Part shown: positions 14,849 to 22,620 of the stretch, one piece after another
How the letters are laid out: each line of letters opens with the position of its first letter
How positions within the stretch are numbered: the stretch's first letter is position 1
NCBI GenBank assembly: GCA_902782705.1
Contig: CACZOL010000027.1
Location: forward strand, 1-26,524
Direction: 5' to 3'
Source: an uncultured Selenomonadaceae bacterium
GTDB taxonomy: Bacteria > Bacillota > Negativicutes > Selenomonadales > Selenomonadaceae
Length of the DNA stretch: 26,524 nucleotides
The notes under the pieces: generated by a model
The model's input: the letters and a program-made list of their open reading frames with translations, nothing else
Database searches by the model: none
Told to the model about the DNA's origin: nothing
Program-made: the position numbers and the translations under genes

Positions 14849-15369
14849 CATATGCTAGGCGGAGGAAACAACAAATCCTTCCACGCTTCCAGAAGCGCGT
14901 CCATGCGCCATCGGGCGTTTGCAGGACTGGTAGACGGGAGCTTCAGGATTCGGAGATCGGGCCGATTGAAAAGCGAACGGTTCATCTTAGAGAAAATCGC
15001 GTATGCCTTGCCGCCGTTTAAGCCAATAGTATGGATCCGCTTCCATTTGTCCAAGAACTTTATAAAATCATTTGCCTCTGCGTTCCTGATATCGGAATCG
15101 AGACTGCCTGCCCGGTCACAGCTATGAATGGCGTCCCAAAGCGCCACATGATGACGCAGCAGCATCGAGATTCGTTCCGTATAGGCATTTGGCAGGTCCC
15201 GCTCGTTCAAAAGTTTCGCCATCAACGGCCAAAAACGATTGGACGGGTGAGCGTAATATTCCTGCGCCATAAGAGACGCCTCACCGGGCATCGAGCCCAA
15301 GATCAGGATATTGCACCGGTCGTCTATGCTCGGCGACAGACCGACACAATGGGAGCTTCTATCCGGCAC
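14848..15369 (-). CDS. DNA-deoxyinosine (hypoxanthine) glycosylase, UDG superfamily
   Basis: The 173-residue product belongs to the uracil-DNA glycosylase superfamily branch that removes hypoxanthine (deaminated adenine) from DNA. The signature pieces are NILILGSMPGEASLMAQEYYAHPSNRFWPLM near the N-terminus (water-activating and base-pocket loop) and LPSTSPANARW near residue 145 (DNA-intercalating loop). The length is normal for this branch. It should act in the cytoplasm as the first step of base-excision repair. The start is GTG at 15369 with AAGGGG seven bases ahead. It diverges from epsC across a 110-base region; I could not pick out its promoter with confidence. The HD-GYP gene lies downstream with its own promoter. 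Confidence 0.88.
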   Translation of the reverse strand: MPDRSSHCVGLSPSIDDRCNILILGSMPGEASLMAQEYYAHPSNRFWPLMAKLLNERDLPNAYTERISMLLRHHVALWDAIHSCDRAGSLDSDIRNAEANDFIKFLDKWKRIHTIGLNGGKAYAIFSKMNRSLFNRPDLRILKLPSTSPANARWRMDALLEAWKDLLFPPPSI

Positions 15370-15417
15370 AAAAACACCCCTTCCTTAAATTACTTTCACA
15401 CGAACCTATGATCATCC

Positions 15418-15447
15418 TTGACGTTGGCATAACCATAGGCATATAAT
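15418..15447 (+). promoter_or_regulatory. Promoter of epsC with overlapping repeats
   Basis: TTGACG (15418-15423), an 18-base spacer and TATAAT (15442-15447). Two GGCATA direct repeats (15426-15431 and 15438-15443) and an inverted pair CCTATG/CATAGG (15405-15410 and 15434-15439) overlap the promoter. The position suggests an operator, but no known regulator site is recognised. Confidence 0.85.
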
Positions 15448-15479
15448 TACGCCAAACGCAAAACGAAAGGAAGTATATC

Positions 15480-16436
15480 ATGGGAATCGCCAGAGAAAAC
15501 GAGATACAAAATATTGTACGGGAAATTCTCACCGATTACAACAAGGACCGCGCGATTGACCAGCGCGACGTATCGACACAGGTTGACGAAAAAGCCGTCG
15601 TAGCCATTGTGCAAGAGTTGCTTCGTATCCTTTTCCCCGGGTATTATCGCAAAGAATCATACAGCCCGCACGACGACATGAGAAATCTTTCTTACTTTAT
15701 TGAAGAGATAGAATTTCAGCTCACGAGACAAGTCGCAGCGGCGCTGCGCGGCCTTCCCGCGTATGAGCATGTCGACGAGCCTGTGGTTCAGCGAGAAGCG
15801 CAGCGAATCGTATTTGCATTCCTGCATCGTATCCCAGCGCTCCGTTCGCTTGTCAATTCCGATCTCGAAGCTGCCTTTGACGGCGATCCTGCGGCAAAAA
15901 GCATGGAAGAAATCGTGCTTGCCTATCCGGGATTACTTGCCATTACGATATATCGGATAGCGCACGAGCTGTTTGAGCTGCGGGTGCCGCTCATTCCGCG
16001 AATGATGACGGAATACGCGCATAGCCGTACGGGCGTCGACATTCATCCGGGCGCGACAATCGGTCGGTGGTTTTTCATCGACCACGCGACAGGCGTAGTC
16101 GTCGGAGAAACCTCCATTATCGGAGAACGGGTAAAGCTGTATCAAGGCGTAACGATTGGCGCACTTTCCACGCGCGGCGGCCAAAAACTGAAGGGCGTAA
16201 AACGTCACCCAACCATCGAAGACAATGTGACGATTTATTCCGGCGCGTCCATTCTCGGCGGAGAAACCGTCATCGGAAGAAATTCCGTAATCGGCGGCAA
16301 CTCATTCATCACACAATCCATCAAGCCGAACACCCGCGTCAGCATAAAAAATCAGGAGCTTCAAATCGACGAACATGACGGCGAGGCTTTTTGCGAACGC
16401 GATATAGCTCCCGGCGCATGGTTCTATACGATATAA
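15480..16436 (+). CDS. epsC: Serine O-acetyltransferase, EpsC type
   Basis: It acetylates L-serine from acetyl-CoA to O-acetylserine, the precursor of cysteine. The 318-residue product has a helical N-terminal half of about 175 residues, then a left-handed beta-helix of hexapeptide repeats. The catalytic pairing is visible: Asp201-His202 in IDHATGVVVGET and His243 in VKRHPTIED, equivalent to His158 and His193 of E. coli CysE. The N-terminal part is longer than in CysE, as in the EpsC branch. The chain ends in isoleucine (FYTI), the residue that in CysE-type enzymes docks into O-acetylserine sulfhydrylase. AAAGGAAG precedes the ATG. It is the only plus-strand gene and no partner cysK is in the window. 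Confidence 0.94.
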   Translation: MGIARENEIQNIVREILTDYNKDRAIDQRDVSTQVDEKAVVAIVQELLRILFPGYYRKESYSPHDDMRNLSYFIEEIEFQLTRQVAAALRGLPAYEHVDEPVVQREAQRIVFAFLHRIPALRSLVNSDLEAAFDGDPAAKSMEEIVLAYPGLLAITIYRIAHELFELRVPLIPRMMTEYAHSRTGVDIHPGATIGRWFFIDHATGVVVGETSIIGERVKLYQGVTIGALSTRGGQKLKGVKRHPTIEDNVTIYSGASILGGETVIGRNSVIGGNSFITQSIKPNTRVSIKNQELQIDEHDGEAFCERDIAPGAWFYTI

Positions 16437-16441
16437 CTAAA

Positions 16442-16475
16442 AAAGGTCCTGCATCGAAAACGATGCAGGACCTTT
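16442..16475. terminator. Two-way terminator between epsC and tkt
   Basis: A perfect 15-bp stem (AAAGGTCCTGCATCG and its complement) with an AAAA loop lies six bases after the epsC stop and four bases after the tkt stop on the other strand. A-rich and T-rich flanks on each side let it end both convergent transcripts. Confidence 0.93.
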
Positions 16476-16479
16476 GATT

Positions 16480-18471
16480 TTAACGAGTTTTCAAGACGTC
16501 TTTCGTGATGTTCGCCACATTTTCCTTTGTAAAGCCGAAATGCTTGAACAACACGCCGCCGGGCGCGGACGCGCCAAAACTATGCATGGCCACGACGGCT
16601 CCGTCAAGACCGACATAGCGCTCCCAGCCGTAGGACGACAACGCCTCTACCGCTACGCGGGCGCGTATTTTTTTCGGCAACACTTTTTCGCGATACGTCT
16701 CGTCTTGAGCATCAAACAGTTCCATACACGGCATGCTGACGACTCTCACGTCTATGCCGTCCGTTTTCAAAAGAGCCTGCGCCTCGATTGCAAGCGCCAC
16801 TTCGGAACCGCTGGCAATCAAGATAGCGTCCGGCGTTTCTTTTTTCGACGGAGAAACGATATACGCGCCTTTGAGTGCCTCTTTGCTGCTGCCCGAAAGC
16901 TGCGGCAGATTTTGACGGCTCAGGACGAGTGCCGTAGGCGTCTCCTTGCTCGTTACTGCAAGACACCAGCCGGCTGCCGTCTCGGTGGCGTCCGCCGGAC
17001 GGAACACATTCACATTCGGCTGCGCGCGAAGCATTGCAAGCTGCTCTATCGGCTCGTGCGTCGGCCCGTCCTCACCCACGCCGATACTGTCATGCGTAAA
17101 TACATAAGTTACAGGGAGTTTCATCAACGACGCAAGACGAAGCATCGGTTTCGTGTAATCGCTGAACACAAAGAACGTAGCCACATAAGGGCGAAGTCCG
17201 CCGTGAAGCGCAAGCCCGTTTGCAATCGCGGCCATTGCCAGCTCGCGAACGCCGAAATGGATATTGCGTCCTGCATAGTTCTCCTTTGAGAAATCGCCCG
17301 CATCGTCCATATTCGTCTTATTGGAAGGTCCGAGATCGGCGCTGCCGCCGAAAAGCTGCGGCATCTTTTCTTTCAGGCGATTGATAAATTTCCCCGACAG
17401 GCTCCGCGTCGCCTGCGCCTTGTCATCATAAGCCCAGAATGCCTCATCTTCAAGCAATGCCTTCGCATTCACGTCTTCATGACATTGCTTCCAAAGCGCT
17501 TTCATTTCCGGGAATTTTTTGCCATATTCGGCAAAAAGCGCGCTCCATTCCTTCTCGGCAGTTTCGCCCGCTTCGGCGAGCTTGGCACAATGCGCGTAAA
17601 CTTCATCCGGAACGGAAAAAGCATCCTGATCCGGCCAGCCCAGCGTTTCCCTGAGCGCCTTGATATTATCTTCGCCCAGCGGCTCGCCGTGCGCGCTGGC
17701 CTTGCCCTGCTTTGCCGGACATCCGTATCCTATTTTCGTCTTCACCGTGATAAACGACGGACGCGTCTTGTCCGCTTTGGCCGTTTCAATCGCTTTGCCG
17801 ATCGCGCCGAGATCGGTTCCGTCTTCCACGGTGAGCGTCTGGAACCCAAAAGCCTCCATACGTTTTTGAACGTTTTCCGTAAAGGCAAGATCGGTGCTTC
17901 CTTCAATCGTGATCGAATTGCTGTCGTACAATACGATCAGCTTGGAAAGACCAAGAGTGCCCGCCAAGGAAAAGGCTTCGGAAGAAATGCCTTCCATCAT
18001 GCAGCCGTCGCCGCCAAGCACGAACGTATAATGATCGACGACGGGGAAACCGGGCTTATTGAACATTGCGGCAAGATGCGCCTCAGCCATTGCCATGCCT
18101 ACAGCCATTCCCATGCCGGCGCCCAACGGTCCTGTCGTCGCCTCGACGCCAATGGTATGTCCGTATTCAGGATGCCCCGGCGTCAGCGACCCGTCCTGCC
18201 GGAAATTTTTCAAATCTTCCAGCGTCAGCCCATACCCGAAAAGATGCAGCAATGAATATAAAAGCATCGATCCATGACCGCCGGACAGGATAAAGCGATC
18301 GCGATTCGCCCATTTCGGATTTCTTGCATTGTGTTTCATGTGATGCGCCCAAAGCTCGTATGCCATAGGCGCCGCACCGAGCGGCAATCCCGGATGACCG
18401 GAATTTGCTTTTTGTATCGCGTCCGCGGCAAGTATCCGGATCGCGTTTACGCTCATTGCGTCTGTTGACAT
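16480..18471 (-). CDS. tkt: Transketolase
   Basis: This thiamine-diphosphate enzyme moves two-carbon units between sugar phosphates in the non-oxidative pentose phosphate pathway, and so supplies ribose-5-phosphate and erythrose-4-phosphate. The 663-residue length is standard. Visible motifs are KANSGHPGLPLG, LSGGHGSML, TGPLGAGMGMAVGMA, the cofactor motif GDGCMMEGISSEA through YDSNSITIEG, HFGVRELAMAAIANG and GVGEDGPTHEPIEQLAMLR. The ATG at 18471 has AAAGGG about ten bases ahead; an internal ATG five codons later is less likely. It is the last gene of the run from the glucosaminidase gene, 26 bases after ridA, and ends at the shared hairpin with epsC. Confidence 0.97.
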   Translation of the reverse strand: MSTDAMSVNAIRILAADAIQKANSGHPGLPLGAAPMAYELWAHHMKHNARNPKWANRDRFILSGGHGSMLLYSLLHLFGYGLTLEDLKNFRQDGSLTPGHPEYGHTIGVEATTGPLGAGMGMAVGMAMAEAHLAAMFNKPGFPVVDHYTFVLGGDGCMMEGISSEAFSLAGTLGLSKLIVLYDSNSITIEGSTDLAFTENVQKRMEAFGFQTLTVEDGTDLGAIGKAIETAKADKTRPSFITVKTKIGYGCPAKQGKASAHGEPLGEDNIKALRETLGWPDQDAFSVPDEVYAHCAKLAEAGETAEKEWSALFAEYGKKFPEMKALWKQCHEDVNAKALLEDEAFWAYDDKAQATRSLSGKFINRLKEKMPQLFGGSADLGPSNKTNMDDAGDFSKENYAGRNIHFGVRELAMAAIANGLALHGGLRPYVATFFVFSDYTKPMLRLASLMKLPVTYVFTHDSIGVGEDGPTHEPIEQLAMLRAQPNVNVFRPADATETAAGWCLAVTSKETPTALVLSRQNLPQLSGSSKEALKGAYIVSPSKKETPDAILIASGSEVALAIEAQALLKTDGIDVRVVSMPCMELFDAQDETYREKVLPKKIRARVAVEALSSYGWERYVGLDGAVVAMHSFGASAPGGVLFKHFGFTKENVANITKDVLKTR

Positions 18472-18497
18472 TCCTTCATCGCCCTTTCAATTTCAAA

Positions 18498-18875
18498 TCA
18501 ATGTGCAGCAATTACGTCGATTTCAACCAAAGCCCCTTTCGGCAGCTTGCTGACTTCAACGCAAACGCGTGCCGGCGGATTTTCTTGGAAATATTGCCCG
18601 TATATTCCGTTGACTTTTGCAAAATCGTCCATATTGGTAATATAAACCGTCGTCTTGACGACATTCTCCAGAGAAGACCCCGCCGCGTCAAGAATCGCCT
18701 TGAGATTTTCCAGTACGCGTGCCGTTTGTACTTCGACGCTTCCCTCTACGATTTCTCCCGTCGCCGGAATCAAGGGAATCTGTCCGGAAACAAAAATAAA
18801 CCCGCCCGCCTCGATTGCCTGCGAATAAGGTCCGATCGCCTTGGGCGCATTGGTCGTGGAAATAACTTTTTTCAT
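18498..18875 (-). CDS. ridA: RidA family 2-iminobutanoate/2-iminopropanoate deaminase
   Basis: RidA hydrolyses reactive enamine/imine intermediates released by pyridoxal-phosphate enzymes such as threonine dehydratase, protecting other enzymes. The 125-residue product is the usual size and has the family pieces NAPKAIGPYSQAI, FVSGQIPL, TARVLENLKAIL, VYITNMDDFAKVN and PPARVCVEVSKLPKGALVEIDVIA. Tyr17, Arg103 and Glu118 correspond to the substrate-binding residues of E. coli RidA (Tyr17, Arg105, Glu120), which supports an active deaminase rather than a distant Rid subgroup. AAGGGAAG lies about nine bases before the ATG. It lies between aroH and tkt with short gaps of about 22 and 26 bases. Confidence 0.95.
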   Translation of the reverse strand: MKKVISTTNAPKAIGPYSQAIEAGGFIFVSGQIPLIPATGEIVEGSVEVQTARVLENLKAILDAAGSSLENVVKTTVYITNMDDFAKVNGIYGQYFQENPPARVCVEVSKLPKGALVEIDVIAAH

Positions 18876-18897
18876 CAGTAAAAACTTCCCTTCTAAA

Positions 18898-19284
18898 CTA
18901 TTCTTCTTCCGGCTCGTCCGGTCTCTTCATGACGAGATCCTGCCGCAAAAGTGCAGCCTCACCAAGATAGATATGACGGATCTCCCTCTGAGATTTATCC
19001 GTATCGGCTAACACCAGCGCACGGATACAAAGCGGCAGGCTCTCCTTGACCGCCATCTGGCGCGTGTCAAAAAGCGGAACCGAGTCGAAGCCCGGAATTT
19101 GTCTCGCACCCGCTGCCGGAAACGCCGCCGTGATGTCCTCCGTCGCACTCAAAATCACAGCGCCGACGTCTTCCGGTGTCACACCGTTCTTACGGATCAT
19201 TTCCGTCACCATCCACCGTACGGCTGCAACGATTTCAGCCTCAGTATCGTTCTTGATCGTGATTGCTCCGCGGATTCCCCGCAT
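18898..19284 (-). CDS. aroH: Chorismate mutase, AroH type
   Basis: AroH rearranges chorismate to prephenate on the way to phenylalanine and tyrosine. The 128-residue product aligns without gaps to B. subtilis AroH with a constant two-residue offset: MRGIRGAITI, ILSATEDITAAFPAAGARQIPG, LPLCIRAL and IRHIYLGEAALLRQDL. Active-site Arg5, Arg61, Arg88, Tyr106 and Arg114 match Arg7, Arg63, Arg90, Tyr108 and Arg116. The position of catalytic Glu78 is Gln76 here (see findings). The tail is acidic (RPDEPEEE). The ATG at 19284 follows GGGAGGG by seven bases. It lies 25 bases after the UbiB-like gene and 22 before ridA, within one probable operon ending in tkt, whose product helps make the aromatic precursor erythrose-4-phosphate. 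Confidence 0.94.
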   Translation of the reverse strand: MRGIRGAITIKNDTEAEIVAAVRWMVTEMIRKNGVTPEDVGAVILSATEDITAAFPAAGARQIPGFDSVPLFDTRQMAVKESLPLCIRALVLADTDKSQREIRHIYLGEAALLRQDLVMKRPDEPEEE

Positions 19285-19309
19285 AGCGTAGCCCTCCCTT
19301 AAAATGTTG

Positions 19310-20920
19310 TCATGAATTTCGTAAAATATTCCAAAGCAAGCGCCCGCATAAGACAAGCGCCGCCAAATATCCAAATACGCCTAATAAAGGAATTTCCATG
19401 ATTTTCGGCGTCATTTGCGTCGTACATATAACGCTGGAGCCGAGAAGAAGCGCCGAACTTATCATACAAAGAATGAGTTTGTTCATCATTCCGTCGATGC
19501 GTTGAAGCGGTTCTTCCGATCCGGTCAGATCGAGTTTGACTTTTGTCTGTCCGCTCATCGTCATTTGCAGAATATCGGAAATCTGCTCCGGCAAACGCAT
19601 CGTCTTTTTGAAAAAAACATAGCCTTCGCTTTTCAGGCGATCCAATTCAACGCGCCAATTGAAATCCTTTTGCAGATTGAGCTGAATGCTCCGCGTAAAA
19701 ATCTCCACAAAATTTACGTTCGGGCAGTACTTTCGCATGACGCCTTCGATGGTCAAAATGCCTCGTGCAAACATGCTGAGCCCAGGCCCGATTCCGATAT
19801 GATGACGACGCAGCACGTCCATGATCTGCCGCGTCAAAACGCCCATCTCCAACGTACCGAAATCAAAATTTCCATACGTAGTTATCATGGCGTCAATATC
19901 TTCATACAATCGTGTATGATCGACTCGGCCCTTCGGCATACCAAGCGCCAATACCGCCGCTTTCATATCCATCGTATCGTGATTGGCCAGTGCAAAAACA
20001 GCTTTTCGAATTGCGCGGCGGTCGCTGTTTGAGATCCGGCCCATCATGCCGAGGTCGAGCCAAATGATTTTCCCGTCCCGCACGCGAATATTGCCGGGAT
20101 GCGGATCGGCATGGAAATATCCGTCCTCGATCATCTGCTTAACGTAATTTTTCCCAAGGCGCTGTCCGAGCTGATTGAGGTCAAAGCCTTTGGCGTGCAG
20201 GCCGTTCACATCGTCAAATCGCAATGCGTCCACATATTCCATGACGAGAATCCTGGGCGTCGTCAGATGATGATAGACCTTTGGACAATCGATATAAGCC
20301 TCGTGTGCGTTAAGTTGTCGGAATTCGTCAATATGGTCGGCCTCCATCAGGAAATCCATTTCCTGCTTGGCAATCCTCCACAATTCATCCAAGATCATGG
20401 AAATATCAAGTACATTCCGCTCGGCTCCGACGACTTGCATCAGTGCCGCCGCGCGCTTCAGGAGAATGATGTCTTCCTCCATCACGGAATAAATGCCCGG
20501 CCGCTGCACTTTGACGACGACATGATCACCGGTCGTAAGGACCGCGCGATGTACCTGAGCGATAGAAGCCGAGCCGAGCGCTTCCTGCTCAATGGAGGCG
20601 AATTTCTTTCGCCAAGGGCATTTATATTCCCGCTCGATAATCTCCAATACCGTTTCGAAAGGCATCGGCCTGACGTCGGTTTGCAGCGTCATGAGCGCGT
20701 CGCAGTATTCCTGTGGCAGAACATCGGGACGCATGCTCATGATCTGTCCGAACTTCACAAACGTCGGCCCAAGATCTTCCAGAATCTGCCGCATTTTTTC
20801 CGGCGTGATCCCGCGCATCAATTCGCGTTTTCGAAGAACGTCGATCATTTCCCGAAAACGCCGCGTCGTCCCCTGCTGCTGTTCTTTTTTATTCGACTTC
20901 GCCATCAGGCTTTCCAGCAT
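19310..20920 (-). CDS. UbiB/AarF/ADCK family atypical protein kinase-like ATPase
   Basis: The 536-residue product has the family's KxGQ motif (Lys56 to Gln59 in FVKFGQIMSMRPDVLP), an alanine-rich loop EALGSASIAQVHRA near 113-126, the ATP lysine Lys137 in VVVKVQRPG, the catalytic HADPHPGN and a DLG metal motif in WLDLGMMG. Two hydrophobic segments close the C-terminus (about 486-508 and 514-532), giving membrane anchorage. Family members support ubiquinone synthesis or lipid handling by ATP hydrolysis. If this organism lacks ubiquinone, as most Firmicutes do, the role is probably in another prenyl-lipid or in membrane homeostasis; that is inference. The ATG has GAGG seven bases ahead. It starts 19 bases after the glucosaminidase gene and aroH follows after 25 bases. 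Confidence 0.93.
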   Translation of the reverse strand: MLESLMAKSNKKEQQQGTTRRFREMIDVLRKRELMRGITPEKMRQILEDLGPTFVKFGQIMSMRPDVLPQEYCDALMTLQTDVRPMPFETVLEIIEREYKCPWRKKFASIEQEALGSASIAQVHRAVLTTGDHVVVKVQRPGIYSVMEEDIILLKRAAALMQVVGAERNVLDISMILDELWRIAKQEMDFLMEADHIDEFRQLNAHEAYIDCPKVYHHLTTPRILVMEYVDALRFDDVNGLHAKGFDLNQLGQRLGKNYVKQMIEDGYFHADPHPGNIRVRDGKIIWLDLGMMGRISNSDRRAIRKAVFALANHDTMDMKAAVLALGMPKGRVDHTRLYEDIDAMITTYGNFDFGTLEMGVLTRQIMDVLRRHHIGIGPGLSMFARGILTIEGVMRKYCPNVNFVEIFTRSIQLNLQKDFNWRVELDRLKSEGYVFFKKTMRLPEQISDILQMTMSGQTKVKLDLTGSEEPLQRIDGMMNKLILCMISSALLLGSSVICTTQMTPKIMEIPLLGVFGYLAALVLCGRLLWNILRNS

Positions 20921-20939
20921 AAAGCCACCTCATGCCTCT

Positions 20940-21728
20940 TCAACCTTTGACCGGTTCCTCCAAAATCTGTTGGAAAATGTTCATGATCCGCTGGCCGTAA
21001 GTATTGCCCGGAACAGCCCAACGACCGTTCAAGTCGATCCACAGCGGAAGCGTCATACTCCCGTAAATATCCCGCACCATCGTATAGCGCGGATCAACGA
21101 TTTCCGAAGACGGCGTTCGTGTCGTCGCGTAAGCCAAAAGATGCTGGATGTGCGCCCTGACTCCGATCTGCGCCGAAGGGAAATATCCGCCCTGAACGGT
21201 CGCGCTCGTCGTTCCCAGACCGCAATAATTGTTCTGATCGGGCGTCACCGTTCCGCCATAGCTGAAATTTCCCGTTTCATGGAGAGCCTGCGCGAACGCG
21301 ACGTCAGGACGAACGCCCTCTTTGGTCGCTTCCTCATAGTAATAAGAAACAAGCTCCTGCGGCGTCACGGAGATATCCGGCGAAGGATTGAGCTTCAAGA
21401 GATAGGTTACACACTGCTCTTCTGTCGCCATCGGACCGCCGAGAATATTTCCGTTATCAAGATCGACGGGCAAAAGTTCATATTCCGTTTTTTCATGATG
21501 CGCTTGCGGCTTCTGTTTTTCCGGATGCAAAAGCGCATCTATGCGGTCGCGGATGCCTGCTTTGCTTTCATTTGAAGTTGCGCGATCATGGTGAACTTGT
21601 GTTGCGCCGCTGTTCGCAATTTGATCGTGAAGTCGTTTTTCCGCTTCTACGGTTCCGGAAAATGAAAAAAAACATACGCTTGTCAAAAGAAGCGCGGACA
21701 AAAGACCTGCTTTCTTTCGATGGTTCAA
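20940..21728 (-). CDS. Secreted N-acetylglucosaminidase-domain cell wall hydrolase
   Basis: The 262-residue product starts with a signal peptide (NHRKKAGLLSALLLTSVCFF..., likely cut after VEA near residue 29). A polar linker runs to about residue 90. A glucosaminidase domain (PF01832 type) follows at about 100-255, with the likely catalytic Glu151 in FAQALHETGNF and downstream NNYCGLGTT and SAQIGVRAHIQHLLAYA blocks. Such enzymes cut glycan strands of peptidoglycan outside the membrane. A cysteine near residue 19 does not fit a lipobox because valine precedes it. No binding repeats or SH3 domain are present. The start is TTG at 21728, with GGAGGG eight bases ahead. It is the first gene of the run that continues through ubiB-like, aroH, ridA and tkt. 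Confidence 0.88.
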   Translation of the reverse strand: MNHRKKAGLLSALLLTSVCFFSFSGTVEAEKRLHDQIANSGATQVHHDRATSNESKAGIRDRIDALLHPEKQKPQAHHEKTEYELLPVDLDNGNILGGPMATEEQCVTYLLKLNPSPDISVTPQELVSYYYEEATKEGVRPDVAFAQALHETGNFSYGGTVTPDQNNYCGLGTTSATVQGGYFPSAQIGVRAHIQHLLAYATTRTPSSEIVDPRYTMVRDIYGSMTLPLWIDLNGRWAVPGNTYGQRIMNIFQQILEEPVKG

Positions 21729-21766
21729 AATACATCCCTCCGTATCGATGCATGAAAAACTATAAT

Positions 21767-21802
21767 ATGGTTATTTTACCATGTTTTGCCTGTAAATGCC
21801 AA
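21767..21802 (-). promoter_or_regulatory. Promoter of the glucosaminidase-tkt run, with palindrome over the -10
   Basis: TTGGCA (21802-21797), an 18-base spacer and TAAAAT (21778-21773) preceded by TGG, an extended -10 element. A palindrome ATGGT-N6-ACCAT (21767-21782) covers the -10 box and could be an operator. Confidence 0.72.
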
Positions 21803-21842
21803 CTTCGAAAAAAGCAGCTTCTATTTGGAGTATGTCGATGCG

Positions 21843-22550
21843 CTAGTTGTCTTCGGCGTCTGTTTTCGTGCTGCGTTTTCGCTGCACATACCAAATGGCG
21901 GCATAAACGATCGTCGCAAGAACGACAACGCAAGTCAGACGTTCCATATGTTCGTGGAACAATACCGCATCGTGACCAATGACGACTTCCAAGGCTGTAG
22001 ACGGAAACTTGCCGATTAAATTGGACAACATATAATCTTTCACGCTTATGCGGCTGACTGCGCCAAGCGCCGTCAATATCCCCGACGGAAAGTAAGGGAT
22101 CGTGCGCGCGATCAGCATCATCTGAAATCCTTTTTTGCCGCTGAATTCATCCAGCTTTGAAAGATACGGACTTTTTCGTATCACTTTTTCCGCAGAATCC
22201 CGCAAAATGGTCCGCATGAGCAAAAAACTCAAAATCACGCCCGTCGTCTCCGCAAGCCAGGAAACGATAATCCCCGGCACTACGCCAAACAATACGCCGT
22301 TTGCCGTCGAGATGAAGATAGACGGCAAAAAACCAAGCGCATTGACAAGAACATCGAGACAAAAACTGAACAACATCGCCCAAACGCCAAAAGACTGGAT
22401 ATAGTCAATGGTTTCCTGCATGCTGCCGCAAGTCATGATATGCCAAAGGCGCGCGCAGACGTCAGGAAAGAGGAGCCAAACGCCGCCAAATAACAGAAAA
22501 AGGAGAATAAGCGCGGTACATTTGACCGTCGTTTCCGATCGCAAGCGCAT
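21843..22550 (-). CDS. TVP38/TMEM64 (DedA-superfamily) membrane protein
   Basis: The 235-residue product is an integral membrane protein of the TVP38/TMEM64 (VTT domain) family. Hydrophobic segments lie at about 10-30, 52-72, 78-115 and 200-222. The family core is visible as FLPSIFISTANGVLFGVVPGIIVSWLAETTGVILSFLLMR and, after a short basic turn, ARTIPYFPSGILTALGAVSRISVKDYMLSNLIGKFPSTA, with re-entrant prolines and a conserved arginine. DedA-superfamily proteins are linked to phospholipid scrambling or flipping and membrane homeostasis; the substrate here is unknown. The tail is charged (RKRSTKTDAEDN). AAAGGAG lies seven bases before the ATG. recG ends 70 bases upstream, so it may be co-transcribed with recG. 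A separate promoter follows downstream for the next gene. Confidence 0.9.
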   Translation of the reverse strand: MRLRSETTVKCTALILLFLLFGGVWLLFPDVCARLWHIMTCGSMQETIDYIQSFGVWAMLFSFCLDVLVNALGFLPSIFISTANGVLFGVVPGIIVSWLAETTGVILSFLLMRTILRDSAEKVIRKSPYLSKLDEFSGKKGFQMMLIARTIPYFPSGILTALGAVSRISVKDYMLSNLIGKFPSTALEVVIGHDAVLFHEHMERLTCVVVLATIVYAAIWYVQRKRSTKTDAEDN

Positions 22551-22620
22551 TTGAATTCTCCTTTCTCAGTAATCATCTGCTATATTGGGAACAAATCGTT
22601 ATCGATTCTTCCCGGTTTCG

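Noticed and set aside
21660..21680. Lipoprotein signal in the glucosaminidase
   Set aside because: The cysteine follows Ser-Val, which does not fit the lipobox; an ordinary signal peptidase I site after VEA fits better.
22589..22602. AATCG-TTAT-CGATT inverted repeat between recG and the TVP38 gene
   Set aside because: Arms are only five bases and no promoter or T run goes with it; probably chance.
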